IMG/VR virus record: IMGVR_UViG_3300006854_000027
Span: 1 to 49,458 of that record
Origin: a virus
Direction: 5' to 3' (one strand)
DNA length: 49,458 nucleotides
Positions 40,700-48,769 of this stretch are shown here, piece by piece; positions within the stretch are counted from its first letter, which is position 1; each line of letters opens with the position of its first letter. The notes beneath the pieces were generated by a model. That model was given only the letters and a program-made list of their open reading frames with translations, searched no databases and was not told where the DNA came from. Position numbers and translations under genes: made by a program.

Positions 40700-41339
40700 G
40701 ACCGTTTCCTCGCTGTTGAAATTTCAATTCGTTGTCGCACCAATTGCGCCACGTCGCCGACAGCCCCACCGCGCCAGCGATCAGATCGCCGCGCCGCAAA
40801 TAATAATTGCGGCACGCGCGCACCATTTGGCGAATCTTTTCGTCCAGAAAGCCGCTGTCGAGCGCGTATTGAATCCCGCGCTCGTCCGGTTCCCAATTTT
40901 CTGGCATGGGGTGTCGCGGCGCTCTGCGCCGCTCTTGCTTCTTACTTACTTTCTTTCTTTCTTCTTCTACTTCTATATCTAGGGCAAGCGTTCGTTGATT
41001 TTCCTGCGTTATTTCCTCTGATCGCACGCGGGAGCTTTGCTGTTTTGAGTCCCGCTCGGTGATCTCGTTTTCGGCAAACGGGTTCATCAGACCGGCGTCG
41101 GTGCGGAATAATTTCCCTTCCTTGACGAGCTCCGCTATCGCGCGCTTGACGTGACAGGTGCGATCATAGCCGCAACGCTTGGCGATAGCGCTCACGGGAT
41201 CGGAGATCGCCCCGCGCTTTTCGTAAATGCGCAGACACACGATCAGATAGACGTGCTGCTTGATCGCGCTCATGCCCGCCAGCGCGGTGAGAAATTTTTC
41301 CGGATAGCAGTGAAACCATTGCAGCCGTTTTTTTGTCAT
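40581..41339 (-). CDS. DUF1376-like replication initiator (O-type), 252 residues
   Basis: The N-terminus (QWFHCYPEKFLTALAGMSAIKQHVYLIVC split at residue 22) follows the DUF1376 pattern found in phage replication proteins with a winged helix. The middle is charged and variable. The C-terminal part (YALDSGFLDEKIRQMV; FRNWCDNEL-like ATWRNWCDNELKF) resembles DnaT/O-type primosome-loading ends. It likely binds the origin and recruits host helicase. ATGA overlap ties it to the nuclease gene upstream. Confidence 0.7.
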   Translation of the reverse strand: MTKKRLQWFHCYPEKFLTALAGMSAIKQHVYLIVCLRIYEKRGAISDPVSAIAKRCGYDRTCHVKRAIAELVKEGKLFRTDAGLMNPFAENEITERDSKQQSSRVRSEEITQENQRTLALDIEVEEERKKVSKKQERRRAPRHPMPENWEPDERGIQYALDSGFLDEKIRQMVRACRNYYLRRGDLIAGAVGLSATWRNWCDNELKFQQRGNGHGRFQKPQLADTVRELVDEARRLEDQAGIVRPSDALRSH

Positions 41340-41920
41340 ACCGTTGCCCTCGTTGAAAGCAGACTATCGATTGACAAAAGTTCGCGCTTGTTCATGTACC
41401 AAGTGCCCGGCGTCAGACCGGTGCCGTCAGATTTGCTGGCGATCTTTTTTTGCTCGTAAAAATTTTGTTTTGATATCCAGCCTTCGAGCCAGCAATTTTG
41501 AAATTTGTAATCTTCATAGCTGACAGAAATCAAAACATCGAAACGTTTGCTTTGAAAAAGATGATTGACTGCCATCGACCAATAAAATTCTTTGCGTTGC
41601 GCGACGTTTGTTTTGACGTCGACGAGATATCGCGGCAATTTGATATCCGAATTGCCATCCCCACCAGTACCAGCAGACCAAAAGATCGCCGTCTCTGGGT
41701 CGAGATTAAAAAATATTGCAACCGCGACCTCGCCGATCTTGCCGGTTGATTGTCTAATCGGGTCGCGCTCAGCCCCCCACGGCCCAGAAACAGATCGCGA
41801 AAGCGAGCGCTGCCCTTCTTCACTCGCATACCAAGCGACAATTTCTTCGGCCCGATCAAATGCCCGTTTGACGTATCGCTGCGGGACGATGACGAGACGC
41901 CTATCGTCGTTGGTTCTCAT
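41336..41920 (-). CDS. PD-(D/E)XK nuclease-like protein, restriction candidate, 194 residues
   Basis: GKIGEVAVAIFF (Glu64), GNSDIKLPRYL (Asp92) and VDVKTN (Asp101, Lys103) fit the E...D...(D/E)xK order of type II restriction-like nucleases. The rest is mixed alpha/beta. The gene is A/T-richer than its neighbours and overlaps the MT-A70 methyltransferase gene by ATGA. A nuclease and a methyltransferase made together suggest a restriction-modification-like pair or a nuclease that senses the modification. Confidence 0.6.
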   Translation of the reverse strand: MRTNDDRRLVIVPQRYVKRAFDRAEEIVAWYASEEGQRSLSRSVSGPWGAERDPIRQSTGKIGEVAVAIFFNLDPETAIFWSAGTGGDGNSDIKLPRYLVDVKTNVAQRKEFYWSMAVNHLFQSKRFDVLISVSYEDYKFQNCWLEGWISKQNFYEQKKIASKSDGTGLTPGTWYMNKRELLSIDSLLSTRATV

Positions 41921-42966
41921 TCCGCTACCTCTAAGTCAGCTTCCGCGCCCCACGCATCCCATCCCGGTCGCGGCGGCCCACGCCGATTCAACTCGATCTT
42001 GGGCAGTGTCGGAAAATAGCGCTCGATGATCTCAGCAAATTTTTCCGGCTTGGCGGAATGCCGACCGCGTCTGACTCTTATGATTGATGAAAATTGTGTC
42101 CCCGGCGCTGGCGCTGGTACGCTGCCATGCGTGCCGACTAGCAAAAGCTCGTGCTGATTTATAAACCAGTATCCGGTGCCGGTGATCTCTTTGTCCCAAA
42201 TGCAATGCGAAACGTATTTGAAATCCCATGCCTTCATGACCTCTAATGCGTGCGGAAGCATCGGCACAATCGCCCATAGAAAAAGCACGCAATCTTTGGC
42301 GCTGATCGACGGCACGTCGCGCGCCTTGATTTCTTCCAATGTCGAGACGCCGTAATGTTCTGCCCCGGTTGCCAGCCCATCCCACGTCTCAAAAGCCCAT
42401 TCCGGGTCGGCGTAGATCACGCCGTATTTTTTTGTCGGCAACGCCTTTATTTTTTTTGCCGTGGCCCTTTCGATTGCGTTGCGTTTTTTAATTCGCGCCA
42501 GCCGCGAATCCATCCGCGATTGTCTGACCACCGCCTTGTCGCCTTCCGCCGATGCGACCGCCATTTTGATGAGCTTGCGCAAACGCTCATCCCACGCCTC
42601 GGGATCGTCGCGCCTCATGACCGCGAGCCCCTGCCAGCGGCTCGATTGCAATTTGCTGATCTTTAAGTCTGTGAGCTTTGTTTTTGCCAAAGTATCAACC
42701 CCATACTTTGGCACTTTGTATTGATTGCCTCTGTTACCACCTCTGCCTTCACGCTCCCCATTTTTTCGCATTTCGTACAGCAGCTCGCCCGCGCGCGTCT
42801 CTGCTTCAACGCGGATCGTCGTCGCTGGTGCGATCAACCGGGTATCTTTTGCCTGCTTGGCGTAAGCCTCGACCGCGACCGCCTTGTCGCGGATCGCCTT
42901 CACGTCGGGCATTTTGGTGGCAAGCGCTAAAGCGCGGATCGTCTGCTCATATTGCATGAGCTTCAT
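41917..42966 (-). CDS. MT-A70 adenine methyltransferase with N-terminal helical domain, 349 residues
   Basis: The C-terminal half is a clear MT-A70 domain: YGVIYADPEWAFETW with the catalytic DPEW (187-190, a variant of DPPW seen in phage members), VLFLWAIVPMLPHALEVM, ELLLVGTHGSVPAPAPGTQ and KIELNRRGPPRPGWDAWG. The N-terminal 140 residues are helical and charged, as in related phage genes. It should place a methyl group on N6 of adenine. GACAGGAGACT stands before the ATG. Low GC over this gene and the nuclease suggests a shared origin. Confidence 0.9.
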   Translation of the reverse strand: MKLMQYEQTIRALALATKMPDVKAIRDKAVAVEAYAKQAKDTRLIAPATTIRVEAETRAGELLYEMRKNGEREGRGGNRGNQYKVPKYGVDTLAKTKLTDLKISKLQSSRWQGLAVMRRDDPEAWDERLRKLIKMAVASAEGDKAVVRQSRMDSRLARIKKRNAIERATAKKIKALPTKKYGVIYADPEWAFETWDGLATGAEHYGVSTLEEIKARDVPSISAKDCVLFLWAIVPMLPHALEVMKAWDFKYVSHCIWDKEITGTGYWFINQHELLLVGTHGSVPAPAPGTQFSSIIRVRRGRHSAKPEKFAEIIERYFPTLPKIELNRRGPPRPGWDAWGAEADLEVAE

Positions 42967-43055
42967 CGAGAGTCTCCTGTCATGAAGCTGATTCGAAAAC
43001 GCAGACGCTAGTCGCGTTTTCGCGCCGGGACAAATTATTTTCGCTTGCTTGTGAA

Positions 43056-43184
43056 TTACTGTGAATCGTCTTTTTCGAGCGTGTGATTATAAGCCTGCTC
43101 GTTTTTGTACTCGCCCATTGCCGCCTCGATCTCGGCGTGCGTGACGCATGAATGGCAGCCAATGAGTGGGATTATGATATTCAT
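43056..43184 (-). CDS. 42-residue Cys-containing protein
   Basis: ATG at 43184 overlaps the preceding stop (ATGA) with AAAGGA upstream; TAA is at 43056-43058. It has an N-terminal hydrophobic stretch (MNIIIPLIGCHSC, with a C-x-x-C pair) and a helix (HAEIEAAMGEYKNEQ). Small redox or zinc function is possible. The gap 42967-43055 holds only the leader of the methyltransferase gene. Confidence 0.6.
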   Translation of the reverse strand: MNIIIPLIGCHSCVTHAEIEAAMGEYKNEQAYNHTLEKDDSQ

Positions 43185-43504
43185 GGCTTGTCCTTTAGGG
43201 CGCGGATGGTGGCGGCGATTCTTTTTCCTACGTCCGACATATCCTCGTCGCCCAAAGTCTCGTCTATCGCCACCTGTGCGCAGCGGTCGATGGTGTCTGC
43301 TTTTGCTATGTCTTTTGCCGCATCAATAAAGATATTCAAGTCCCCCTCCAGCTCGGCAATGCGGGCGCGGGCTTTCTGAAGTTGTCCGTATTTGTAACCC
43401 GCGTCCCCCTCTAACTCGGCAATTCGTGCGCGGCATATTTCGCTTTCCCGCAGCAGATTTTGTATCTGTCCGTCCAAGTGCTCCACCATCATTTCCGGTG
43501 TCAT
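43181..43504 (-). CDS. Coiled-coil protein, 107 residues
   Basis: The first two thirds form a long helix with heptad pattern and two copies of ARIAELEGD (near residues 26-34 and 46-54), an obvious short duplication. The C-terminus has a second helix with Cys. The function is not known. It is coupled to the 42-residue gene. Confidence 0.65.
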   Translation of the reverse strand: MTPEMMVEHLDGQIQNLLRESEICRARIAELEGDAGYKYGQLQKARARIAELEGDLNIFIDAAKDIAKADTIDRCAQVAIDETLGDEDMSDVGKRIAATIRALKDKP

Positions 43505-43534
43505 GGGGCTATTAAAGGTGGCTCTAGCGGGGTA

Positions 43535-43684
43535 TCAACGCCACCCGTGGCTGGGAAATTCGCTACTAAATGGACCCATGCCCAAGAGGCCGCGTCGCCC
43601 TTTTTTGTCATAAAGCCAGCGGACAACGTCGCGCCAACGCTCGCGCTCGGCCTGCTCTAACTGCCAGTATTTTGTGACGCCCAT
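43535..43684 (-). CDS. 49-residue basic helical protein
   Basis: ATG at 43684 overlaps the preceding stop (TAATG) and TGA is at 43535-43537. The sequence is a basic Trp-rich helix (YWQLEQAERERWRDVVRWLYDKKG) with a Gly/Ser tail. Coupling to an RHH-like gene makes it credible. It may be a small DNA- or protein-binding factor. Confidence 0.6.
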   Translation of the reverse strand: MGVTKYWQLEQAERERWRDVVRWLYDKKGRRGLLGMGPFSSEFPSHGWR

Positions 43685-43878
43685 TATTGCACCGTGATCG
43701 GCGCAAACTGCCCGTCATGCGCGCGCGCATCGTCTTCCAGCACGTCTTTGATAATTGCGCTGATCACCTGAGTCGGATCGCACTGGCAGATATCCGCAAG
43801 CTCCAGCAGACGCGCGACGGTGATATCGTCGAGACGCACGCGAAACGCATGTCGCAGCTGATCGTCTAGCGTGATCAT
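43684..43878 (-). CDS. Ribbon-helix-helix-like protein, 64 residues
   Basis: The start at 43878 follows AGGGG. The sequence AFRVRLDDITVARLLELADICQCDPTQVISAII (quoted as residues 9-20 and onward) has the strand plus two helices of an RHH DNA-binding protein, similar to CopG/Arc-like repressors. It may be an antitoxin-like or transcription regulator in the leftward operon. Confidence 0.65.
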   Translation of the reverse strand: MITLDDQLRHAFRVRLDDITVARLLELADICQCDPTQVISAIIKDVLEDDARAHDGQFAPITVQ

Positions 43879-43944
43879 GCAGAAGCCCCTATCGTGATTC
43901 GCCCGCGCGCGTCTCGTTCCCGTTGTCACTTATCGACAAAAATT

Positions 43945-44184
43945 TCAGCCGGCGGTTGCCTTCTCGCGCCGTTTGCCGCGTTTCAGGAAGTCGATCATCT
44001 CGTCGTATTTCGCCAGCGTGACGGTGATTTCGCCCGTCTCGAATCGGCGCAGAAAGCTGTCCGCGCCGTGCGCTTCGCGCGACACCGTCTGCAATGAAAG
44101 CTCGTGCTTGCTGGCGAATTTCTTCGCCAGCTGCAAAAGGTTGTCGCGGCATTTCTGTTCGATCAGATCGGGAAAGTTTTTCAT
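43945..44184 (-). CDS. Repressor-like HTH protein
   Basis: The C-terminal part (LAKKFASKHELSLQTVSREAHG; SFLRRFETGEITVTL; YDEMIDFL) fits a Cro/CI-like or phage repressor HTH. Three starts are possible: 44253, 44235 (ATG) and 44184 (ATG). I prefer 44184 because the upstream part holds the -35 of the opposite promoter and an operator-like palindrome. It likely binds the palindromes on either side of the switch. No peptidase or RecA-dependent domain is present. Confidence 0.65.
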   Translation of the reverse strand: MKNFPDLIEQKCRDNLLQLAKKFASKHELSLQTVSREAHGADSFLRRFETGEITVTLAKYDEMIDFLKRGKRREKATAG

Positions 44185-44203
44185 CTGTGGGGAAATATCA
44201 CTG

Positions 44204-44217
44204 GCGACAATTTTCGT
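44204..44217. promoter_or_regulatory. Operator-like near-palindrome (site 2)
   Basis: GCGACAATTTTCGT is the reverse complement of ACGAAAATTGTCGC, and differs by one base from the site at 32108-32121. It lies 20 bases before the preferred start of the repressor gene, which fits autoregulation. Confidence 0.6.
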
Positions 44218-44240
44218 CAAATGAGTTATCAACATGGTCT

Positions 44241-44269
44241 TTGACACTTGCAAAAATTTTCGCTAAACG
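44241..44269 (+). promoter_or_regulatory. Sigma70-type promoter of the recombination operon
   Basis: A perfect -35 TTGACA (44241-44246) is separated by exactly 17 bases from TAAACG (44264-44269), a moderate -10. It points to the exonuclease gene starting at 44297. An operator-like palindrome fills the spacer, so repressor binding there would block polymerase. Confidence 0.75.
44250..44263. promoter_or_regulatory. Operator-like near-palindrome in the promoter spacer (site 3)
   Basis: GCAAAAATTTTCGC reads GCGAAAATTTTTGC on the other strand, matching 12 of 14 positions of the site at 32108-32121. Its centre is 46 bases from site 2, and it occupies the spacer of the promoter at 44241-44269. Confidence 0.6.
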
Positions 44270-44296
44270 AATCCCCTTTTGGGCAGAGAATCAAAA

Positions 44297-45244
44297 ATGA
44301 AAACCATCCAGTGGAAGGGCAAGACGATCACCAAGCCGGGAATTTATGCCGGTATCCCGCTGGCAAAATATCACAGCGCCGACATCTGCGACGGCCCGAG
44401 CGTGTCCTCGAGCGATCTGCGCAAGCTGTTTTTGCAGAGTCCGGCGCACATGTACGCCGAATGGCCGGGCAACCCCGACGCCAGCGAGCGCGAGGAAACC
44501 GCGGCCATGATCGTGGGCCGCGCCGCGCATCATCTGTTCCTGCGCGACATCAAGCTCGGTTCGTTCCGCGATCTGTTCTGCGTCAAGCCGGAGCAATATC
44601 CCGACCGCGATACCGGCGTTTTGAAAAAATGGACGCGGTCGTCGATCTATTGCAAGCGCTGGGAAGACCGCATGCAGCGCAACGGTCTGTCGATCCTCAC
44701 GCAGGAAGACTTCAACAACCTGCGTGGCATGGCCGACTCGCTCGCGAATCATCCGATCATCAATGCGGGCGCGCTCAACGGTCAGATCGAGTCGTCGCTG
44801 TTCTGGAAAGACAAGGCGACCGGACTGTGGCTGAAATCGCGGCCGGACGCGATCCCGACGACGAGCGTGGACTTCGTCGATCTCAAGACGACGATCAGCG
44901 TGCAGTGGCCCGACATTCAGCGCACCATTGCCGAGTATGGCTATCACCAGCAGGGCGCGTTGATCTGCGAAGGCGCGAAGCAGGTTCTCGGCATTGATCG
45001 CCCGACGTTCACCTTGGTTTTTATCGAAAAGAAAAAGCCGTGGTGCGTGCGCGTCGTCACGCTGAAAGACAACGAGCTTGATCGCGGTCACAGGGCCAAC
45101 CGCTATGCGCTCGACGCGGTCGCGCGCTGTCTGAAAGCGAAGCGCTGGCCCGGTCCCGGCGGCGAGCGCGAGGACGCCGAACACATCGAGCTTCCGGCAT
45201 GGGCGCAGACTCAGATCGATACGAAACTGGAATTTGGCGTGTGA
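44297..45244 (+). CDS. RecE-like exonuclease (PD-(D/E)XK), 315 residues
   Basis: Typical parts of the RecB/YqaJ/DUF3799-type phage exonucleases are present: SSSDLRKLFLQSPAHMY at the front, IVGRAAHHLFL (G-x-A-x-H) near residue 79, Glu165, LKSRPDAI (Asp184) and VDFVDLKTT (Asp195, Lys197). It would chew one strand of a double-strand break to make ends for annealing. The RecT-like gene follows directly. No signal peptide. Confidence 0.88.
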   Translation: MKTIQWKGKTITKPGIYAGIPLAKYHSADICDGPSVSSSDLRKLFLQSPAHMYAEWPGNPDASEREETAAMIVGRAAHHLFLRDIKLGSFRDLFCVKPEQYPDRDTGVLKKWTRSSIYCKRWEDRMQRNGLSILTQEDFNNLRGMADSLANHPIINAGALNGQIESSLFWKDKATGLWLKSRPDAIPTTSVDFVDLKTTISVQWPDIQRTIAEYGYHQQGALICEGAKQVLGIDRPTFTLVFIEKKKPWCVRVVTLKDNELDRGHRANRYALDAVARCLKAKRWPGPGGEREDAEHIELPAWAQTQIDTKLEFGV

Positions 45245-45270
45245 TTCTTTTTCACCATGGAGAAGCGACA

Positions 45271-46398
45271 ATGACCGACAGAGACAGCGAACTGAAACCG
45301 AGAGTGACCGGCACCGATCTGGCGCAGCGCGGTCTGGAAGCGCTCGACGTGACCGACTACGAAAAAATTCCGGTCGAAATGACGCCGGTCAAGGGCGAGA
45401 TCAACGCCGTCGACTGGATGAAGATCATGGAGTTGGGCAAGGCGCTGGCCGGGATGAAAGACGGCATGCCCGAGCATGTGCGGGGCAAGTGGGGCATTGG
45501 CTGTCGCATCGCGGCGCACGCCGCCATGTGGCACATGGACCCCTTCAGTATTGCCGATCAGACCTACGTGGTGGGCAACCGGCTCGGCTACATGAGCCAG
45601 TTGATTCACGCGCGCGTCAATCAGGGCGCGCCGCTGATGCATCGTCTGTCCTGCGAATACACGGGCGAAGGCGACGAGCTTGTCTGCATCGTGCGCGGGC
45701 AGTTCATTTCCGGCGACGAACGCGAATACGAGACGCCCAAGCTCGGCGAGATCAAGATCAAGAACAGCCCGCTATGGAAGGCCGATCCCAAGCAGCAGCT
45801 TTGGTATTTCGCCGTGCGAGCGTGGGCCAGAAAATGGGTGCCCGAGGTGATCTTCGGGCTTTACACGCGCGAGGAACTGGAGACGGACAAGTCGCTCGGC
45901 TACGAGGACACGGCCCCCGGGCTGCACGCGCGTCTGAAAGGCTCGGCCCCCGGCGACGAGGGGCACAAAGTAGGGCACGCCGTCGAGCAGCTCGATCAGA
46001 TCGAGAACGGGGGCAAGAGCGACGAAACCGTGCCTGCCGCGCACGCACGCGAACGCGGTGAGCGCGTGAAAGCGCGTGTCGCTAAGCACGACAGCCCCAA
46101 GACGACAGGACGCACCAGCGGGGCTCCCAAGGGCAAGGCGAAGCATAAGCAAGACGATACCGTCGAGAAGGTTTCCCGTGAAACAAAGGACAGCGGTACT
46201 GCCGTAACTGCCGTCACGTACCCCTCCAACGTCGCGGAATATCTCGCCTATGCGCGGCGCTGGATCAAAGCCGAGCCGAGCAAGGTGATCTTGGGCGAGC
46301 GTTGGGCGGGCGAGCGGAAGATGCGCAACAGCCTCGGCGTCACCGCCGAGGATCGCGCGCCGCTGGAAGACCTCATGCAGAAGGTGTTGGCGCAATGA
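45271..46398 (+). CDS. RecT-like single-strand annealing protein, 375 residues
   Basis: The N-terminal 240 residues carry KIMELGKALAGMKDGMPEHV, GIGCRIAAHAAMWHMDPFSIADQTYVVGNRLGYMSQLI (quoted in part) and KQQLWYFAVRAWARKWVPEVIFGLYTREEL, in the order expected of RecT proteins. The C-terminal third is charged and variable (KVKARVAKHDSPKTT). It anneals complementary strands after resection by the exonuclease. The start at 45271 follows GGAGAA. Confidence 0.85.
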   Translation: MTDRDSELKPRVTGTDLAQRGLEALDVTDYEKIPVEMTPVKGEINAVDWMKIMELGKALAGMKDGMPEHVRGKWGIGCRIAAHAAMWHMDPFSIADQTYVVGNRLGYMSQLIHARVNQGAPLMHRLSCEYTGEGDELVCIVRGQFISGDEREYETPKLGEIKIKNSPLWKADPKQQLWYFAVRAWARKWVPEVIFGLYTREELETDKSLGYEDTAPGLHARLKGSAPGDEGHKVGHAVEQLDQIENGGKSDETVPAAHARERGERVKARVAKHDSPKTTGRTSGAPKGKAKHKQDDTVEKVSRETKDSGTAVTAVTYPSNVAEYLAYARRWIKAEPSKVILGERWAGERKMRNSLGVTAEDRAPLEDLMQKVLAQ

Positions 46399-46589
46399 AA
46401 CCTGTCGTCGGAAATATCACGTCATTGACGCACGTCGATAACAAAACGATCCAGCGCATCGTCAAGCTCGAAAGCGCCCTGCGCATTATCGTCTCGCTGT
46501 GCGCGTTCTCGCTCAACGAGAACAACGACACGCGCGGCAGAATTATTGCGGCGATTCGTAAAGAAGCGAAAGAGGCGCTCGACAAGTGA
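46395..46589 (+). CDS. Hypothetical helical protein, 64 residues
   Basis: ATGA overlap with the RecT-like gene. A mostly helical protein (RIVKLESALRIIVSLCAFSL; RIIAAIRKEAKEALDK) with one hydrophobic helix. It may be a small accessory of recombination or a membrane-related peptide; the family is not recognised. Confidence 0.65.
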   Translation: MKPVVGNITSLTHVDNKTIQRIVKLESALRIIVSLCAFSLNENNDTRGRIIAAIRKEAKEALDK

Positions 46590-47011
46590 AGCTGCCGCGC
46601 CCGCACATCCCGATCCTGACGCGCATCAAGGTCGCGCAACGGCAGTTGCGCGGCTTTGGCGCGAGCGATGCACTGATGCAAAAAGCTTATGGCGAAACGC
46701 CAGATATTTATCTCGACCGGCTGCTGAACGGACTCTCGCTCTATTTGGGAGGAACGCTGTTCCAGCCGCTGCAACTCGATCACGATCCGGCGCTGTGCAA
46801 CCGGAAATTTTTCCAACTCACCGGCCGATACGCGCCTGATGCAAACGACCCGCGCTATCTGATCTATCGCACGCAAGCCGATCACGACATCAAGACGCGC
46901 GTGCGCGGCGACGGCGCGCAACTCAGTGATCTTGCCAAATTGCGCAAGACGAAGCGAATCGCCAAGCGCATCAAGGACGGCAAACGGCCCAAGTATGGAG
47001 TAGCCCGATGA
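46586..47011 (+). CDS. HNH-like nuclease protein, 141 residues, GTG start
   Basis: The GTG start overlaps the previous TGA (GTGA). Around residues 65-110 the motifs LQLDHDPAL, YLIYRTQADHDIKTR and RGDGAQLSDLAKLR match an HNH-type family common in phage early regions. It may process recombination intermediates. N-terminal basic helix. Confidence 0.7.
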   Translation: MKLPRPHIPILTRIKVAQRQLRGFGASDALMQKAYGETPDIYLDRLLNGLSLYLGGTLFQPLQLDHDPALCNRKFFQLTGRYAPDANDPRYLIYRTQADHDIKTRVRGDGAQLSDLAKLRKTKRIAKRIKDGKRPKYGVAR

Positions 47012-47466
47012 GTCTTTATCCCTCAAACGACTGCATCGCCGACGATCTGTCGGCGGCGCAAAAGGAATATCTCGTTGATCATCTCGACGGTCAGCGAGCG
47101 CTCGCCAACCGCGACGCACACGAAGTCAGGACGCGCGGCTCGCTGATCGCGCGCGGGTTTATTCATCACAAGGAAACGATCACGTCGCGCCCCACCGCGA
47201 CGATCCTGACCGACAAGGGTCGCGATGCGCTGTGCGCGATTCTCGCCGGATACGCCGAGCAGCTGCTCCGCGCGGAGCAAGAATTTCTCAAGCGACCGGT
47301 GCAGCCGAAAGCCGCGACGAGCGTCGAGCGCGAAACGCTGTTGCGGAATCTCATGACGTTGCGGCGATATGACGACAGACAGGAGACGAAATATGCCTAC
47401 GGATCTACGCCCAATGCAGCGTGCGATGTGCAGCACGCTGCTCGATCATTCGATCAACCCGTATGA
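47008..47466 (+). CDS. Winged-helix-like protein, 152 residues
   Basis: The N-terminal 75 residues (AQKEYLVDHLDGQRALANRD; RGSLIARGFIHHKE; TILTDKGRDALCAIL) look like a wHTH with a wing. The last 25 residues overlap the next gene in another frame and include its ribosome-binding box, so the C-terminus is less sure. Possible DNA-binding regulator. Confidence 0.6.
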   Translation: MSLYPSNDCIADDLSAAQKEYLVDHLDGQRALANRDAHEVRTRGSLIARGFIHHKETITSRPTATILTDKGRDALCAILAGYAEQLLRAEQEFLKRPVQPKAATSVERETLLRNLMTLRRYDDRQETKYAYGSTPNAACDVQHAARSFDQPV

Positions 47467-47599
47467 CGATGAGGCATGCATCCGGCAACTGTTGCTGTCG
47501 GGGTTTGACGCGGCGAATATCAATCTTTGTCTGAGCGACGCGCAGCTGATGGCGGCGATGCGTCTGGCGCAGGAGGGCAGACGTCATGAGCGAGCTTGA
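47393..47599 (+). CDS. Hypothetical protein, 68 residues
   Basis: The ATG at 47393 stands behind GACAGGAGAC, the same box as in the other rightward operon. It is helical with several Cys (MCSTLLDHSINPYDDEAC; NLCLSDAQLMAAMRLA). The function is unknown. Confidence 0.65.
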   Translation: MPTDLRPMQRAMCSTLLDHSINPYDDEACIRQLLLSGFDAANINLCLSDAQLMAAMRLAQEGRRHERA

Positions 47600-47843
47600 T
47601 GATCAGCGCATGAAAACGGCCAGCGATCTCGTCGAGGCGATCCGACCGATGCTCGCGTTCAAAGACGCTGCCGCTGTCGCTGCCGCGTTGGCCCAGCTTG
47701 AAGCGACATTGTGGGCGGGGATGCATCCCGCGCTACGGGCCGAGCTTATACAGAAGCACCGCAACTGCGTGCGCGATCTCATCCCCGAGATCGAACGCGA
47801 TCTGTTTTCCAAGCGGGAACGACCGAAGGATTGGCCGCAATGA
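47586..47843 (+). CDS. Hypothetical helical protein, 85 residues
   Basis: It overlaps the previous gene by 14 bases and the next by ATGA. Almost fully helical (ASDLVEAIRPMLAFKDAAAVAAALAQ; RNCVRDLIPEIERDLF). No family is recognised. Confidence 0.6.
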   Translation: MSELDDQRMKTASDLVEAIRPMLAFKDAAAVAAALAQLEATLWAGMHPALRAELIQKHRNCVRDLIPEIERDLFSKRERPKDWPQ

Positions 47844-48769
47844 ACAACGACACCACACAATCATTGCTTGTGATGTTGCTTGCCGCGTTCGGTATCTGTG
47901 CGCTGATCCTGTTGTTCGTGACACCGGCTGGCAGCGCGACGTGCATGAGCTTGCGCGAGGCGCGGGCCGAATACCCCAAGGCGCATCTGTGGAAAACACG
48001 CGGCTGTTGGGGCTTGCGCGGGGGCAATCATTTCCGCCCGCACAGAAAACCGCAGCGCGACGATCAGCCCGACACGCGACACGTCGCAGCGACCAGCGGC
48101 GGCGCGATCAACGCACATGCCGAAGCCCCGCAAGCCGTGATCGAGACAGAGCCGCCGCCGTTCAGCGGTCAGCCGATGCGCATGCTCATGGTCCCTGAAT
48201 ACGCGATGAAAAAGTCTGATCGTTTACCCAACGAGCCGATGGCAGACGCGGGCGAAAGTCCGGCTGCAAGCGGCGGCAGTGGCGCGGGCGAAGATGAAAC
48301 GCCGCCAGAATCGCGCCCGTCTGCCATCGGCTCGCGTCACAATGAAGCGTGGCTATGGCTCGTTTCATTTCTCATGGCAATCGCCGCCGTGGGCGGCGTT
48401 GCTCTCGTCGCTTTGCTTTTGAAAATCTATCAACCATGGAGACGACAACATGACACAGCCAGAAACACTCTTGCGCGATCTGATCACGTCGCTACGCCGT
48501 CAGGAAAACGAGAAGCTGCTGGAAGCGATGGCGCGCGAGATCAACAACCACATTTTCATTCGTGGCACCTTCACGGTTGGCGCTGGCGAACTGACCAGCG
48601 ACGACATGCAGGTGATCCTCCACCGCTTGCAGATCGTCGAGACGACTTTAGCGCTCTCGGCGCGTGGGCAAGGTCCCGAGGCCTTCGCCCCGAAATCGAG
48701 AGTGTCGCCGATCAATCAGACGGTGATCGACAACATCGAAAAAGATTTGCGTTCTTCGGCTCGCGCTAG
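47840..48769 (+). CDS. Membrane protein with long overlapping C-terminus, up to 309 residues
   Basis: There is an N-terminal hydrophobic segment (LLVMLLAAFGICALILLFV) and a second near residues 172-195 (WLWLVSFLMAIAAVGGVALVALLL), with an exported-looking part containing TCMSLREARAEYPKAHLW and CWGLRGGNHF that resembles small rhizobial periplasmic proteins. The middle is low-complexity (ASGGSGAGED). From 48450 on, the frame is a shadow of the next gene, so the natural end is probably near residue 205; no stop is there, which is odd. Confidence 0.5.
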   Translation: MNNDTTQSLLVMLLAAFGICALILLFVTPAGSATCMSLREARAEYPKAHLWKTRGCWGLRGGNHFRPHRKPQRDDQPDTRHVAATSGGAINAHAEAPQAVIETEPPPFSGQPMRMLMVPEYAMKKSDRLPNEPMADAGESPAASGGSGAGEDETPPESRPSAIGSRHNEAWLWLVSFLMAIAAVGGVALVALLLKIYQPWRRQHDTARNTLARSDHVATPSGKREAAGSDGARDQQPHFHSWHLHGWRWRTDQRRHAGDPPPLADRRDDFSALGAWARSRGLRPEIESVADQSDGDRQHRKRFAFFGSR

